Assembly: GCA_049340005.1 (NCBI GenBank)
Contig: JBMPIY010000014.1
Strand: one strand, 5' to 3'
Length of the DNA: 64,000 nucleotides
Source: CAXBDP01 sp963974465
GTDB taxonomy: Bacteria; Bacteroidota; Bacteroidia; Cytophagales; Cyclobacteriaceae
Notes under the pieces: model-generated
Told to the model about the DNA's origin: nothing
Database searches by the model: none
What the model saw: only the letters and a program-made list of their open reading frames with translations
Position numbers and translations under genes: made by a program
Part shown: one piece after another, positions 33,888 through 43,351 of the stretch
Layout of the letters: the number at the start of each line of letters is the position of its first letter
Numbering within the stretch: the first letter of the stretch is position 1

Positions 33888-35306
33888 TTGGCTAATAAAT
33901 TAGATGAATTATATAACCCTGAAAAATTTAAAGAATTTGGGGATGAATTGATAGCTTTAATTACAGCACATTTGAAAGCTTCTCATCATGAAGAAATAGA
34001 GGTAAATAAATGGTCTGCCCCTGAAGAACAACTAGCATACTGGCAGACGTATGAGTTAAAAAATGATAATCCCAATGCTCTTTTTAAAGCAATTATAGAA
34101 AGATCGATTCATGTTCACCATCCAAAATATATAGGGCATCAAATTTCACCAACCGCACCTCTAGCCGCACTGGCAGGCTTGTTAAGTGCTATTCTTAATA
34201 ATGGAATGGCAGTCTATGAAATGGGAGCTGCTGCAACTGCCATAGAAAAAGTAGTCATTGATACGATTGCAGAAAAAATAGGCTATAATGAAAATGCTGA
34301 TGGGTTTATTACCTCAGGAGGTTCATTGGCTAATCTAACGGCACTTTTAGCAGCAAAACAATCGTTGGAGCCTTCCATCCCGGTTGAAAAATTAGGGGTA
34401 ATGGTATCTTCCGAAGCGCATTATAGTACAGAAAAAGCACTTCGTATTATGGGGATAAGGGATGAACAAATCATTAAAATTCCCATTAACGAGCAATTTC
34501 ATATGCAGACGGAATTATTGGATTCCTATTATGAAAATGCAGTATCAAGAGGATTACACATTTTTGCGGTTATCGGTAGTGCTCCTTCAACATCTACCGG
34601 AATGCACGATGATTTACAGCAGATAGCTGCATTTTGTAGCAAGAAAAACATATGGTTTCATGTAGATGGCGCACATGGGGGTGCAGCAGTTTTTTCGAGT
34701 AAATATAAACCGCTGTTAAAAGGAATTGAATATGCTGATTCCATTACGATTGATGGTCATAAAATGCTGCTAATGCCTTCTATAATGAGTTTTTTGATGT
34801 TTAAGAATAGGCAACATTCGTATGCCGCATTTCAGCAAAAGGCAGTTTATTTGTGGGAAAAGGCAAATGAAGAAGATTGGTATGATTTGGCCAAAAGAAC
34901 CTTTGAATGTACAAAGAGCATGATGAGCATACAATTTTATGTACTTCTAAAATACTATGGTGTTGAAATATTTGATCAGTTTGTCACTAGGTTATATGAT
35001 TTGGGACGTATCTTTTCTGAAAAGATTAATTCAAGAAAAAAATTCCAACTCTTTCTTACACCTCAATCGAACATTGTTTGTTTCAGATATTTTTTAGATG
35101 AGGAAGATGATGTAAGGCTGAATCAATTGAATAATGAAATAAGAGCAGAATTATTGCATACCGGAAACTTCTATATTGTACAGACTACCTTAATAAATAC
35201 AGTTTACTTAAGAGTTACCTTCATGAACCCTAAAACCAATGAGCAGACCATGGATGAATTGTTGGATGCCATAGAAACCATTGGAGCTTCAAAAAATAGG
35301 TGCTAA
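33888..35306 (+). CDS. PLP-dependent group II decarboxylase-like protein
   Basis: This encodes 472 residues. FITSGGSLANLTALL, HVDGAHGGAAVFS and DGHKML (Schiff-base lysine) define the aspartate aminotransferase-fold decarboxylases of the glutamate/tyrosine/aromatic amino acid group. The start is read as TTG 33888, since the frame closes upstream and no ATG is near. It may decarboxylate an amino acid; the substrate pocket cannot be read. A related gene lies at the right end of the window (62605 onward), but the two are not close copies. Confidence 0.88.
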   Translation: MANKLDELYNPEKFKEFGDELIALITAHLKASHHEEIEVNKWSAPEEQLAYWQTYELKNDNPNALFKAIIERSIHVHHPKYIGHQISPTAPLAALAGLLSAILNNGMAVYEMGAAATAIEKVVIDTIAEKIGYNENADGFITSGGSLANLTALLAAKQSLEPSIPVEKLGVMVSSEAHYSTEKALRIMGIRDEQIIKIPINEQFHMQTELLDSYYENAVSRGLHIFAVIGSAPSTSTGMHDDLQQIAAFCSKKNIWFHVDGAHGGAAVFSSKYKPLLKGIEYADSITIDGHKMLLMPSIMSFLMFKNRQHSYAAFQQKAVYLWEKANEEDWYDLAKRTFECTKSMMSIQFYVLLKYYGVEIFDQFVTRLYDLGRIFSEKINSRKKFQLFLTPQSNIVCFRYFLDEEDDVRLNQLNNEIRAELLHTGNFYIVQTTLINTVYLRVTFMNPKTNEQTMDELLDAIETIGASKNRC

Positions 35307-35523
35307 TAAAAAATAAAGCACATTTACAATACTGATGTGTGCCAATTCGATTTTAATGGGGCAATACGGGTCCCAAAGGGGTCGTCAATTTGCTGATTTT
35401 CTGTAAAGTTTTATTTGTCAGCAAATTAAAGGGATCCCATTAGTTATTACGCAGCTAATATATCTGCCAAAAGCTTTAAATCTTCTATTAATTGGTTCGA
35501 GTTTTGTGCCATATCGTTCACAT

Positions 35524-35552
35524 AAGCCTTCGAGAAATCGAGGGCTTTTTTT
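35524..35552 (+). terminator. Intrinsic terminator in the gap before sbcD
   Basis: AAGCCTTCGA and TCGAGGGCTT form a 10-bp stem (one G-U) with loop GAAA, followed by seven T residues on the plus strand. It could serve the decarboxylase gene. Confidence 0.65.
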
Positions 35553-35830
35553 ATGCCTTATTTTTCAGGCGTTTGAGTGGCTGTAAGTATAATACAGCCA
35601 CATCTTCAACATTCGGATCAATTGCAGAGAATTGCGAATATTATTCTTCCTCTCCCTCTTCTATATTTTCGGCTTAAAGCTTTAGTAATTATATCTAAGA
35701 AATATGCCCAACGCTCAAAAGAAATATCGTAACAATGCTTAGAGTCCATTTTTAGGAAATGTTTTGATTGAAAGCCCGCATTAAATATGTAAGTTAATTG
35801 CCAGTAAAGGAGTAGTATCTTCCAATTAAA

Positions 35831-35862
35831 TTGACTGTGAAAAAGCAGAATCGATATCTTTG
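35831..35862 (+). promoter_or_regulatory. Promoter of sbcDC
   Basis: TTG at 35831-35833 and TATCTTTG at 35855-35862 with 21 bases between; the -7 box is an exact consensus match. The start of transcription would lie near 35869, about 20 bases before the sbcD ATG. Confidence 0.65.
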
Positions 35863-35888
35863 GTGGAGTAGGTGATAAAACTGAAATA

Positions 35889-37142
35889 ATGAATATGATG
35901 CGATTTTTACATACAGCTGATTGGCATATAGGTCAGCTATTTCATGAATACGACCGCAGCTATGAACATCAGCAATTTCTGAATTGGCTTTTGGATACGC
36001 TGGCTGCAGAGCAGATAGATGTTTTATTGATCAGTGGTGATGTATTTGACTTATCCAACCCCTCAGCCGCATCCATAAAAATGTTTTACTCTTTTCTGAA
36101 TCAAGCAGTAAAGAAAAATCCGAATTTACAGATTGTCGTAACGGCCGGAAATCATGATTCTGCATCACGTTTGGAATCCCCCAAACCACTTTTAGAATCG
36201 TCTAACATTCATATTGTAGGGCTTGTCGAAAAGGATGAGTATGGGCTTGTGGATTATAGTAAAATTATCCTACCTCTAAAGGATAAAGAAAATAATACGA
36301 AAGTGTGGTGCATTGCAGCTCCATTTTTACGAATGGGAGATTATCCTTCAATGCCGGATTGTGCCAATCCTTATGCAGAAGGTGTTACCGCTTTTTATAA
36401 AGCGGCTTACGAGAAGGCGGATTCACAGAAAGAACCTGGACAGGCCATTATAGCTATGGGACATCTGCATGCTCAACAGGCTGAGGTGGGCGATGTAGAT
36501 AAAACAGAAAGATTAATCATGGGTGGTGTAGAATGTATTTCGGCAGCGGCATTCGATAGCAACATCCGATATGTGGCATTAGGACATATTCATAAAGCCC
36601 AACGTATCGGTGGAAAAGAGCATATTCGCTACTGCGGTAGTCCATTACCAATGTCTTTTTCTGAAACCAATTACAAGCATCAGGTCATTGTATTTGATAT
36701 TATTGAGGATAATATAATAGATCAGAAAACAATCGAAATTCCAGTTTCCGTACCTCTTAAGAGAATTCCAACAGTCCATAGTTCACTAATGGAAGTCCTT
36801 ACTTCCTTGCGACAATTAAAGACATTTGAGGGGGACACCAATACGGCGCCCTATCTGGAAGTGCGCGTATTATTGGAAGGCCCGGAGCCAGGATTGCGAC
36901 ACAAGGTAGAGACCGCACTTTCCGGTAAAAATTACAAACTAGCAAAAATAGATGTACGCTATAATGCCTCAGTAGCGAAACCGGATGAAAATGCCATGAC
37001 AAATCCCGAACAGCTTAATGAGCTAAAGCCACTGGAAGTGCTGCATAAAGTGTATCAAAGTAAATATAAGAATCCCATTCCCGAAGACTTGCAGAAGCTT
37101 TTTCAACAGGTTGCACAGGAAGTAAACGAATCGGAAGTATAA
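35889..37142 (+). CDS. sbcD: Exonuclease subunit SbcD (Mre11-type nuclease)
   Basis: This encodes 417 residues. The phosphoesterase motifs are RFLHTADWHIG, LLISGDVFDLSNPS, TAGNHDSASRLESP, MGHLHAQQ and ALGHIHKAQ. A C-terminal capping domain binds SbcC. With SbcC it cuts hairpins and trims protein-blocked DNA ends. The stop is followed by sbcC after three bases. Confidence 0.95.
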   Translation: MNMMRFLHTADWHIGQLFHEYDRSYEHQQFLNWLLDTLAAEQIDVLLISGDVFDLSNPSAASIKMFYSFLNQAVKKNPNLQIVVTAGNHDSASRLESPKPLLESSNIHIVGLVEKDEYGLVDYSKIILPLKDKENNTKVWCIAAPFLRMGDYPSMPDCANPYAEGVTAFYKAAYEKADSQKEPGQAIIAMGHLHAQQAEVGDVDKTERLIMGGVECISAAAFDSNIRYVALGHIHKAQRIGGKEHIRYCGSPLPMSFSETNYKHQVIVFDIIEDNIIDQKTIEIPVSVPLKRIPTVHSSLMEVLTSLRQLKTFEGDTNTAPYLEVRVLLEGPEPGLRHKVETALSGKNYKLAKIDVRYNASVAKPDENAMTNPEQLNELKPLEVLHKVYQSKYKNPIPEDLQKLFQQVAQEVNESEV

Positions 37143-37145
37143 GTA

Positions 37146-40100
37146 ATGAAGATACAAGCTATACGCATTCAAAATTTAGCCTCTCTGGATGGTCATACTG
37201 AGATTAATTTTAATCAGGAACCCCTTTATTCTGCAGGGATCTTCGCTATTACCGGGCCTACAGGAGCAGGGAAATCAACCGTGTTGGATGCTTTATGCCT
37301 AGCGCTTTATGCCAGAACGCCACGGTATAGGCTGGCAGAGAATGGGGTAGATATTGCGGATGTACAAGGAAGTACCATCAAACAAGACGATGTCCGGGGA
37401 ATTCTAAGAGACGGCACGTCCAGTGGCTATGCCGAAGTAGATTTTGTTGGGGTTGACGGGCAGTTTTATCGAGCCAACTGGAGTGTACGAAGAGCAAGAA
37501 ACAAAGCAGATGGCAATCTGCAAGCGTATGAGATGTCTTTGAAAAACATCACCACCCATCAAGATATACCCGGCAGAAAAACGGAGTTATTGTTAGAAAT
37601 AGAGCGATTGGTGGGCTTGAATTTTGAACAATTTACCCGGTCTGTTTTATTGGCACAAGGAGATTTTACAGCCTTCCTGAAAGCAGGAAAAGATGAAAAA
37701 TCATCCTTATTGGAAAAATTAACAGGGACCCATATTTATTCTGAAATCTCTAAAAAGGTGTTTGAGCACCATCGGGAGGAGCAACAACAACTCAGTGGAC
37801 TGAATATACAGCGGGAGGGAATAATCACCCTTACAACTGAAGAATTAAGTGCCTTAGAAGAGCAGAAGCTTGCACTAAATGATGTCATCGAAACCGGCGA
37901 AAAGCAAATTACCGAACTAAATAGAGAGCTAAGCTGGCATGAACAATGGTTGAAAATACAAGAAAGCCTTGCGTCTGCTACTGAGAATCATCATCAGGCG
38001 ATTGCAGCTAAAGAAGAAGCAAAAGACCGAGAACAAAAATTTCAACAAATAAATCGTATCCAATCTGCTAGGCCGATTATCAGTGCATTACAAGATACTC
38101 AGGAGCAAATTACGGATAAGTCTAAACAGACGGAGGAACTTTCTTCAAGCCTGACTTCTCTAAAAGAACAGAAGAAAATAGCTGATGCCGCTTTTGAGCA
38201 AGCAACCGAGGTATTAAATGCCAAGGTGCTGGAAGAAGAACAATCTCAGCCTTTGCTGAATTCGGCGAAAGCACTGGATGTGCAACTAACCGAAAAGGCA
38301 GAGCAGATAAAACAAGCGATAGAAGATTTTGCCACAGTTTGTAATAAGGAAGCGAGATTAAAAGAACAATTTTCCCAAGCTGATAAAGAGCTGGGCGATA
38401 TAGAGAAGGAAATAGTCAAACTTGAGCAGTGGAAAGCCGACAACGAAGCTCACCAGCAGATTGCCGAGCAGGAAAGCCTGATTTTATCTAAGTTGCAAGA
38501 TGCTGGCGAAATTTTAGAAAGACTGCAAAATTATTCCTCCCGCATCCACAATGCCGAAATAGATATCACAAAACTCCAACAAGAGAAACAATCTTTAGAG
38601 GAGCAACAAGGCACTATTCAAACTTCTTTGAAACAAAAGCAAAGCGAGTATCAATCATTGAACACCAGTTTAGCAGACATTTCCATACAGGATATTGAAA
38701 AGGAGAAGTCTTCTTTAGATACTTCTGTAGAAGATCTGATTGAGGCAACAGCTCATTGGAAATTAGTATATCAAGCTAAAAATGAAGAAAATACGCTACA
38801 GCAATCATTAGCGAAAAACAAAAATGAACTGGAGCAAAGCACGACTCAATTAGCTGAAGTCGAAAAGCTTCTGGAAATTACAAAATCAGAAAGAGCTGTT
38901 TCAATGAAAATACTTGAAAAAGCGAAATTAGTTGCAGCAGAAAGTGTGGAACGGCTTCGAAATCAACTAGTGCCGGCGGAGCCTTGCCCTGTATGTGGTA
39001 GCACTTCCCATCCTTATGCTTCGCATCATCCAGAACTTGATCTTGTCCTTTCCGAACTGGAAGCCGAACATGAACTAATTGAAAACACTTATAGCCAACA
39101 GCAGAATTCCCACACGAGTCTGAACCAACGCTGCATTGAATTAGGAAGGATCATTGGGGAATTGGAAGATAAAATCTCGCACAGCAATAAATCCTTAATA
39201 GACCTTGAAACAGAATGGTCGAAATTTCAGATTGCTAAAAATTGCAATGAGCATCCTTTTGAGGAAAGAGCCACTTGGCTACAGAACCAATTGCAGCAAC
39301 AAAAAATAAGGCAGCAGCAATTGCTAGTACAAATACAGTCTTATGTCAAGCAAAAAGAACAACTGGACATTTATAAGACGCAAATTGCGGATCTGGATAA
39401 ACAGTTCAATCATATAGATAACCAAATTAAGGATACAGAAAGGAAGCTGAATACACTGCTGGATCAGCAAAAGAATGACTCTGCAGAACAGGGAAATACC
39501 CGCAAAGAACTGGATAAGATCGCACAAGCCTTGGCTGTTTATTTTTCTTCAGAGCAGTGGTTTGAAAATTGGCAGGCGGATCCGAAAGCATTTGAATTAC
39601 GTGTCCGGGAATTTGCCCATAAATGGAAAACCAATTTATCTTGGCTTGAAGAGCATATTCATAAAAAAGCTATATTGGTTGAAAATAGAAAGGGAATACA
39701 GGATCAGCTAAAGAGCATTCAGGAAGAAGTACAGGCCAATGAGCAAAAGCTATTCAAGCTGCAAGCATCTAAGAAAGAATTGTTTGATAAGAGAATGGCT
39801 TTGTTTAATGGGACTCCTGTTAAGGAAGTAGAAGCAAGGTTGAAGGCTGTGGTTAATTTGGCCAAAGAGGAAGTAGAGGAGCAAAGAAAGATAGCAGAAA
39901 AAGTACAGGGTGATATTACCCGAAGTCAAGCGCAATTTGAGCAGTTGGACAGGGATGCCATTCTTTTGCTAAAAAGGGAATCTGAACAAAAAGCCCAACT
40001 CAACGAATGGTTTATTGCCCATAAGCAAAAGTATGAAACGTCACTTAGCGTAGAGGAGCTATTGCCACTTTTGGCATTTACTCAGGATTGGATAGAAACA

Positions 40101-40838
40101 GAAGGAGCCAACTTGCGTGCTTTGGATGATGCTGTGATGCAGGCCAAATCTATTTTGGATGAACGAAGCAAAACATTGATAGCACATACTAAACAAAGGC
40201 CTTCGGAAAGGACTATGGAAGAGTTGATCGCATTACAAGCTGAAACGCAGGAATTGCTAAAGCAGCATTCTCAACAGGCTAATGAGATTGACTTTAAAGT
40301 AAAAGAAGATGCGACAAATAAGCGGCGAATTGGTTCACTTTTGCAGGCTATAGAAAAGCGGGAGGAAATAGTGGAAAATTGGGCAAAGCTCAATGACATT
40401 ATCGGTTCGGCTGATGGTAAAAAATTCCGCCAGATTGCCCAAGAATATACATTGGATGTGCTGTTAAGCTATGCCAATGTTCATTTAGAAATGCTAAGTA
40501 AACGATATGTATTGCAGCGGATTCCCAATTCCCTGGGATTACAAGTCATTGATCAGGATATGGGTGATGAAGTGCGTACGGTGTATTCGCTCTCGGGCGG
40601 TGAATCATTTTTGGTCTCACTGGCACTAGCTTTAGGCTTGGCATCCCTTTCTTCCAGTCGTATGAAGGTGGAATCCTTATTTATAGACGAAGGCTTTGGT
40701 TCCTTGGATCCGGCCACGCTCAATATAGCTATGGATGCGCTGGAGCGATTACATAATCAAGGACGTAAAGTTGGTGTGATCTCTCATGTACAGGAAATGA
40801 CCGAAAGAATTCCGGTGCAGATTAAAGTGAGTAAGTAG
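37146..40838 (+). CDS. sbcC: Exonuclease subunit SbcC (Rad50-type ATPase)
   Basis: This encodes 1230 residues. The Walker A GPTGAGKST is near residue 40. Long Gln/Glu/Lys-rich coiled coils on both sides meet at a zinc hook CPVCGSTSHP near residue 614. The ABC signature YSLSGGESF is near residue 1150 and the Walker B LFIDEGFGSLD near 1178. It powers the SbcD nuclease. Three GCGGGAGG sites occur in the coiled-coil regions (37811, 38536, 40358), marking the right edge of the 10-kb interval without the motif. Confidence 0.96.
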   Translation: MKIQAIRIQNLASLDGHTEINFNQEPLYSAGIFAITGPTGAGKSTVLDALCLALYARTPRYRLAENGVDIADVQGSTIKQDDVRGILRDGTSSGYAEVDFVGVDGQFYRANWSVRRARNKADGNLQAYEMSLKNITTHQDIPGRKTELLLEIERLVGLNFEQFTRSVLLAQGDFTAFLKAGKDEKSSLLEKLTGTHIYSEISKKVFEHHREEQQQLSGLNIQREGIITLTTEELSALEEQKLALNDVIETGEKQITELNRELSWHEQWLKIQESLASATENHHQAIAAKEEAKDREQKFQQINRIQSARPIISALQDTQEQITDKSKQTEELSSSLTSLKEQKKIADAAFEQATEVLNAKVLEEEQSQPLLNSAKALDVQLTEKAEQIKQAIEDFATVCNKEARLKEQFSQADKELGDIEKEIVKLEQWKADNEAHQQIAEQESLILSKLQDAGEILERLQNYSSRIHNAEIDITKLQQEKQSLEEQQGTIQTSLKQKQSEYQSLNTSLADISIQDIEKEKSSLDTSVEDLIEATAHWKLVYQAKNEENTLQQSLAKNKNELEQSTTQLAEVEKLLEITKSERAVSMKILEKAKLVAAESVERLRNQLVPAEPCPVCGSTSHPYASHHPELDLVLSELEAEHELIENTYSQQQNSHTSLNQRCIELGRIIGELEDKISHSNKSLIDLETEWSKFQIAKNCNEHPFEERATWLQNQLQQQKIRQQQLLVQIQSYVKQKEQLDIYKTQIADLDKQFNHIDNQIKDTERKLNTLLDQQKNDSAEQGNTRKELDKIAQALAVYFSSEQWFENWQADPKAFELRVREFAHKWKTNLSWLEEHIHKKAILVENRKGIQDQLKSIQEEVQANEQKLFKLQASKKELFDKRMALFNGTPVKEVEARLKAVVNLAKEEVEEQRKIAEKVQGDITRSQAQFEQLDRDAILLLKRESEQKAQLNEWFIAHKQKYETSLSVEELLPLLAFTQDWIETEGANLRALDDAVMQAKSILDERSKTLIAHTKQRPSERTMEELIALQAETQELLKQHSQQANEIDFKVKEDATNKRRIGSLLQAIEKREEIVENWAKLNDIIGSADGKKFRQIAQEYTLDVLLSYANVHLEMLSKRYVLQRIPNSLGLQVIDQDMGDEVRTVYSLSGGESFLVSLALALGLASLSSSRMKVESLFIDEGFGSLDPATLNIAMDALERLHNQGRKVGVISHVQEMTERIPVQIKVSK

Positions 40839-41045
40839 CAGAGTGGAAGGAGTAAGGTGGAAATATTTTAAATAGTACAATTATTTGCAATGATTCAGTT
40901 AGAATCGAGAATAATACTATTCACAAATTTTAGAATTGGTTAAATAGCATAAATCTATTTTCTTTTCAGAAGCATATTAAAGATAGAATAAGCAAAATGC
41001 CTATTTATTAGCAGATTAGATATCATAATGTAGATTAGTGAAAAT

Positions 41046-41070
41046 AATAGTGGACAATGTTGTCTATTAT
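41046..41070. promoter_or_regulatory. Palindromic operator candidate before the Rrf2 gene
   Basis: GACAA-TG-TTGTC (41053-41064) is a perfect inverted repeat flanked by further near-symmetric AATA/TATT sequence. It lies 47 bases before the Rrf2 start. A related half-site TGGACAA recurs at 41564-41570, just before the oxidase gene. Rrf2 proteins bind such dyads, so autoregulation and control of the cluster are plausible. Confidence 0.45.
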
Positions 41071-41093
41071 AGAATTGAGTTTGTACCTTTGGA

Positions 41094-41101
41094 TTATTAA
41101 A
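41094..41101 (+). promoter_or_regulatory. -7 box (TACCTTTG) of the respiratory cluster
   Basis: TACCTTTG fits TAnnTTTG and lies ten bases before the Rrf2 ATG, so the message would be nearly leaderless. The TTG nearest the -33 position (41075) is spaced only 16 bases away, which suggests dependence on a regulator. Confidence 0.45.
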
Positions 41102-41110
41102 AATAGTTGA

Positions 41111-41545
41111 ATGTTCTCAAAAGCCTGTGAATATGGAATGAAGGCAGCAATATTTATTGCTGATCAATCCCTTGTGAATAAAAGAGTGAGCTTAAAAGAT
41201 ATATCAAAAGCAATTGATTCTCCTGAGTTCTACACTTCAAAAATTTTGCAACAACTTTCAAGAAGTTTCATAATAAACTCAGATAAGGGTCCAACAGGTG
41301 GGTTTTCGATGGATGTACAACAACTTGAAAGAGTGCAACTAAGTGACATTGTTTCAGCTATTGATGGCGACAAAGTTTATTTAGGTTGTGGTTTAGGACT
41401 TAAAAACTGTAATGAAAAAAAGCCCTGTCCAGTTCATAATCATTTTAAGATAATTCGTGAAGAATTGAGAGAGATGCTTGAAACAACAACCGTGAAATCA
41501 CTTGCAGAGGATTTGAAAGATGGATTAACCTTTTTAAAGCGGTAA
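41111..41545 (+). CDS. Rrf2-family transcriptional regulator (NsrR/IscR-like)
   Basis: This encodes 144 residues. The winged helix (SKACEYGMKAAIFIADQ, VSLKDISKAIDSPEFYTSKILQQLS, GPTGGFSM) is typical of Rrf2. A three-cysteine loop with spacing C-x6-C-x5-C (within GCGLGLKNCNEKKPCPVHN) follows the recognition helix, as in Fe-S-binding NsrR, IscR and RsrR. By context it is likely to sense nitric oxide or iron-sulfur status and to control the downstream genes. Which cluster it binds cannot be told from sequence. It starts the cluster, 44 bases before the oxidase gene. Confidence 0.9.
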   Translation: MFSKACEYGMKAAIFIADQSLVNKRVSLKDISKAIDSPEFYTSKILQQLSRSFIINSDKGPTGGFSMDVQQLERVQLSDIVSAIDGDKVYLGCGLGLKNCNEKKPCPVHNHFKIIREELREMLETTTVKSLAEDLKDGLTFLKR

Positions 41546-41563
41546 AATTTTTTAATGCAATAC

Positions 41564-41579
41564 TGGACAAAAATATCCG
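41564..41579. promoter_or_regulatory. Second TGGACAA half-site before the oxidase gene
   Basis: TGGACAAAAATATCC repeats the TGGACAA of the operator at 41051 and forms an imperfect dyad (GGACA/TATCC). It lies in the 44-base gap before the oxidase start, a position suited to control by the Rrf2 protein. The evidence is similarity only. Confidence 0.3.
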
Positions 41580-41589
41580 ATTTAAAAAA

Positions 41590-43326
41590 ATGGAAACCAG
41601 AGATATATTTAGCGAAACAGGAATTATTATCACCTTATTACTCATTGCCATACCAACACTAATCGCCTCTGTTTTGGTTGTAGTAAAGGCTCATGCACTC
41701 TTGAATAATTTCATAAAGAGAAAGGAGTTAAAAAGGTTTACCGAATATTTGAAAGGCTTAAGTCCTACGGAGGTAAGGAAATTAGAAGAAAGGCAGAAAG
41801 AGCTAGAATTTGCATTGGAAAACAATGAATTGGTTGGGAAAAATGCTCCACATGACGAAAGGGGGTTAATAGATAATATTAGCCATGCAGAGGAACTTCG
41901 TTTTATTGAAAAAAAGAAGAAAAACCGACCAAGTCTTAGTATTCAGCCTGACTTAACAAAGCTCATTTTATGGTATATAGGGTGTGCAACATTTTGGCTT
42001 CTGTTTGGGACTACTGTTGGTGAGTATTTAGGTATAAAATTCGTCGCTCCTGATATTGATCATTTTAGTTGGTTGAGTTTTGGACGATTACGACCAGTAC
42101 ATACTAATGCTGTGTTTTGGGGCTGGGCATCTCTAGCTATGGTGGGTCTTGCATATTATGTTGTCCCTCGTGTAAGCAATGTGCCAATCGCAAGTATAAG
42201 GATTGGGTATTGGTCACTTTACTTAATTAATTCCGCGGTTGTTTTAGGAAGTATTTTCTTGATGGCTGGTATTAATAATGGTGGAGGTGAATATCGAGAA
42301 TATATCTGGCCAATAATGGCTTTGTTTGGTATAGGAGTTTTTATCTCCTTGATTAATTTCTTTAGAACAATCTCTAGGCGAACTGTAAAGGAAATCTATG
42401 TTTCCAATTGGTACATAATTTCAGCATTGATGTTTGTTTTGGTGATTGCCATTGTAGCATATTGGCCAAGTTGGCAAAATGGATTAGGTGAAACAATAGT
42501 GCAGGGATATTACATGCACCAGGGAGTTGGTATGTGGTTTATGCTGTTCACTTTAGGTCTTATGTATTACTTCCTCCCGCAAGAACTTAATAAACCCATA
42601 TATTCTTACAGTTTGGGAATTTTAGCTTTTTGGTCACAAATTCTTTTTTACACTTTAATTGGAACTCACCACTTTATTTTTAGCGCGGTGCCTTGGTGGT
42701 TACAAACTGTAGCTATAGTGGGGAGTGTAGGAATGGTAATTCCAGTAGTTGCAGGTACAGCTAACTTCTTATTAACATTTAAAGGTGATTGGTATAAACT
42801 TTCAGGTAGCTACACTTTACCTTTTTATCTGATAGGTATCATTTTCTATTTCACAGGGTCTTTGCAGGGTACTGCCCAAGCTTTTCGTTTCACCAATTTA
42901 GTTTGGCACTTCACTGATTTCACAGTAGCACATTCTCACCTTACTATGTATGGTATTATCTGTTTTATGCTTTGGGGCTTCATTTATACTTTGATTCCTC
43001 GGCTTACAGGCAAAGAACCTCCTCAAATTTTAGTAGGGATGCATTTTTGGTTGGCTTTAATCGGTTTGCTTTTTTACACCTTTCCACTGATGTATGGATC
43101 AACATTACGAGGGTTGATGTGGATGGAAGGTGCTAAGTCATTTATAGAAAGTGTTGAGTTGATGGCCCCTTATTGGTTATGGCGTGCAATAGGAGGTACG
43201 CTGATGTGGGTTTCTCACATTTTGTTTGCTTATAATTTCTACGTGATGGTTAGAAAAACGGAGGTGATTGAGATACCTACATCACCCATTGAAATTCTTA
43301 AGGCGAAAAGAAATTTGGAAAGATAA
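41590..43326 (+). CDS. cbb3-like heme-copper oxidase subunit I with N-terminal extension
   Basis: This encodes 578 residues. The first ~115 form an extra transmembrane helix (about 10-35) and a charged, coiled-coil-like cytosolic stretch absent from ordinary CcoN. The core then follows with RLRPVHTNAVFWGW (low-spin heme His), YYMHQGVGMWF and GTHHFIFSAVP (CuB ligands), and HFTDFTVAHSHLTMYG (heme ligands). The active-site Tyr of cbb3 enzymes is kept: FYTLIGTHH has Tyr six residues before the His pair and 44 residues after the first CuB His. That argues for oxygen reduction; neighbours suggest nitrosative stress. No CcoQ or FixGHIS genes are adjacent. Confidence 0.88.
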   Translation: METRDIFSETGIIITLLLIAIPTLIASVLVVVKAHALLNNFIKRKELKRFTEYLKGLSPTEVRKLEERQKELEFALENNELVGKNAPHDERGLIDNISHAEELRFIEKKKKNRPSLSIQPDLTKLILWYIGCATFWLLFGTTVGEYLGIKFVAPDIDHFSWLSFGRLRPVHTNAVFWGWASLAMVGLAYYVVPRVSNVPIASIRIGYWSLYLINSAVVLGSIFLMAGINNGGGEYREYIWPIMALFGIGVFISLINFFRTISRRTVKEIYVSNWYIISALMFVLVIAIVAYWPSWQNGLGETIVQGYYMHQGVGMWFMLFTLGLMYYFLPQELNKPIYSYSLGILAFWSQILFYTLIGTHHFIFSAVPWWLQTVAIVGSVGMVIPVVAGTANFLLTFKGDWYKLSGSYTLPFYLIGIIFYFTGSLQGTAQAFRFTNLVWHFTDFTVAHSHLTMYGIICFMLWGFIYTLIPRLTGKEPPQILVGMHFWLALIGLLFYTFPLMYGSTLRGLMWMEGAKSFIESVELMAPYWLWRAIGGTLMWVSHILFAYNFYVMVRKTEVIEIPTSPIEILKAKRNLER

Positions 43327-43351
43327 ACTGAAAATATTTAAGATATATAAA

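Larger units (their letters stand above)
35307..35888. other. Intergenic region at the right edge of the acquired block
   Basis: This stretch contains an inverted repeat AATTTGCTGA (35387-35396) / TCAGCAAATT (35418-35427) and a hairpin AAGCCTTCGA-GAAA-TCGAGGGCTT with T-run at 35524-35552. On the minus strand there is a short frame ending at 35447 that reads like the C-terminus of a helical protein (NQLIEDLKLLADILAA). Another fragment ends near 35560. These look like debris of decayed genes. No intact gene is convincing. Confidence 0.5.

Noticed and set aside
28450..35400. Integrative element with attL/attR at tRNA-Lys
   Set aside because: No integrase gene and no repeated copy of the tRNA 3' end could be found at the other edge; acquisition by other means is more likely.
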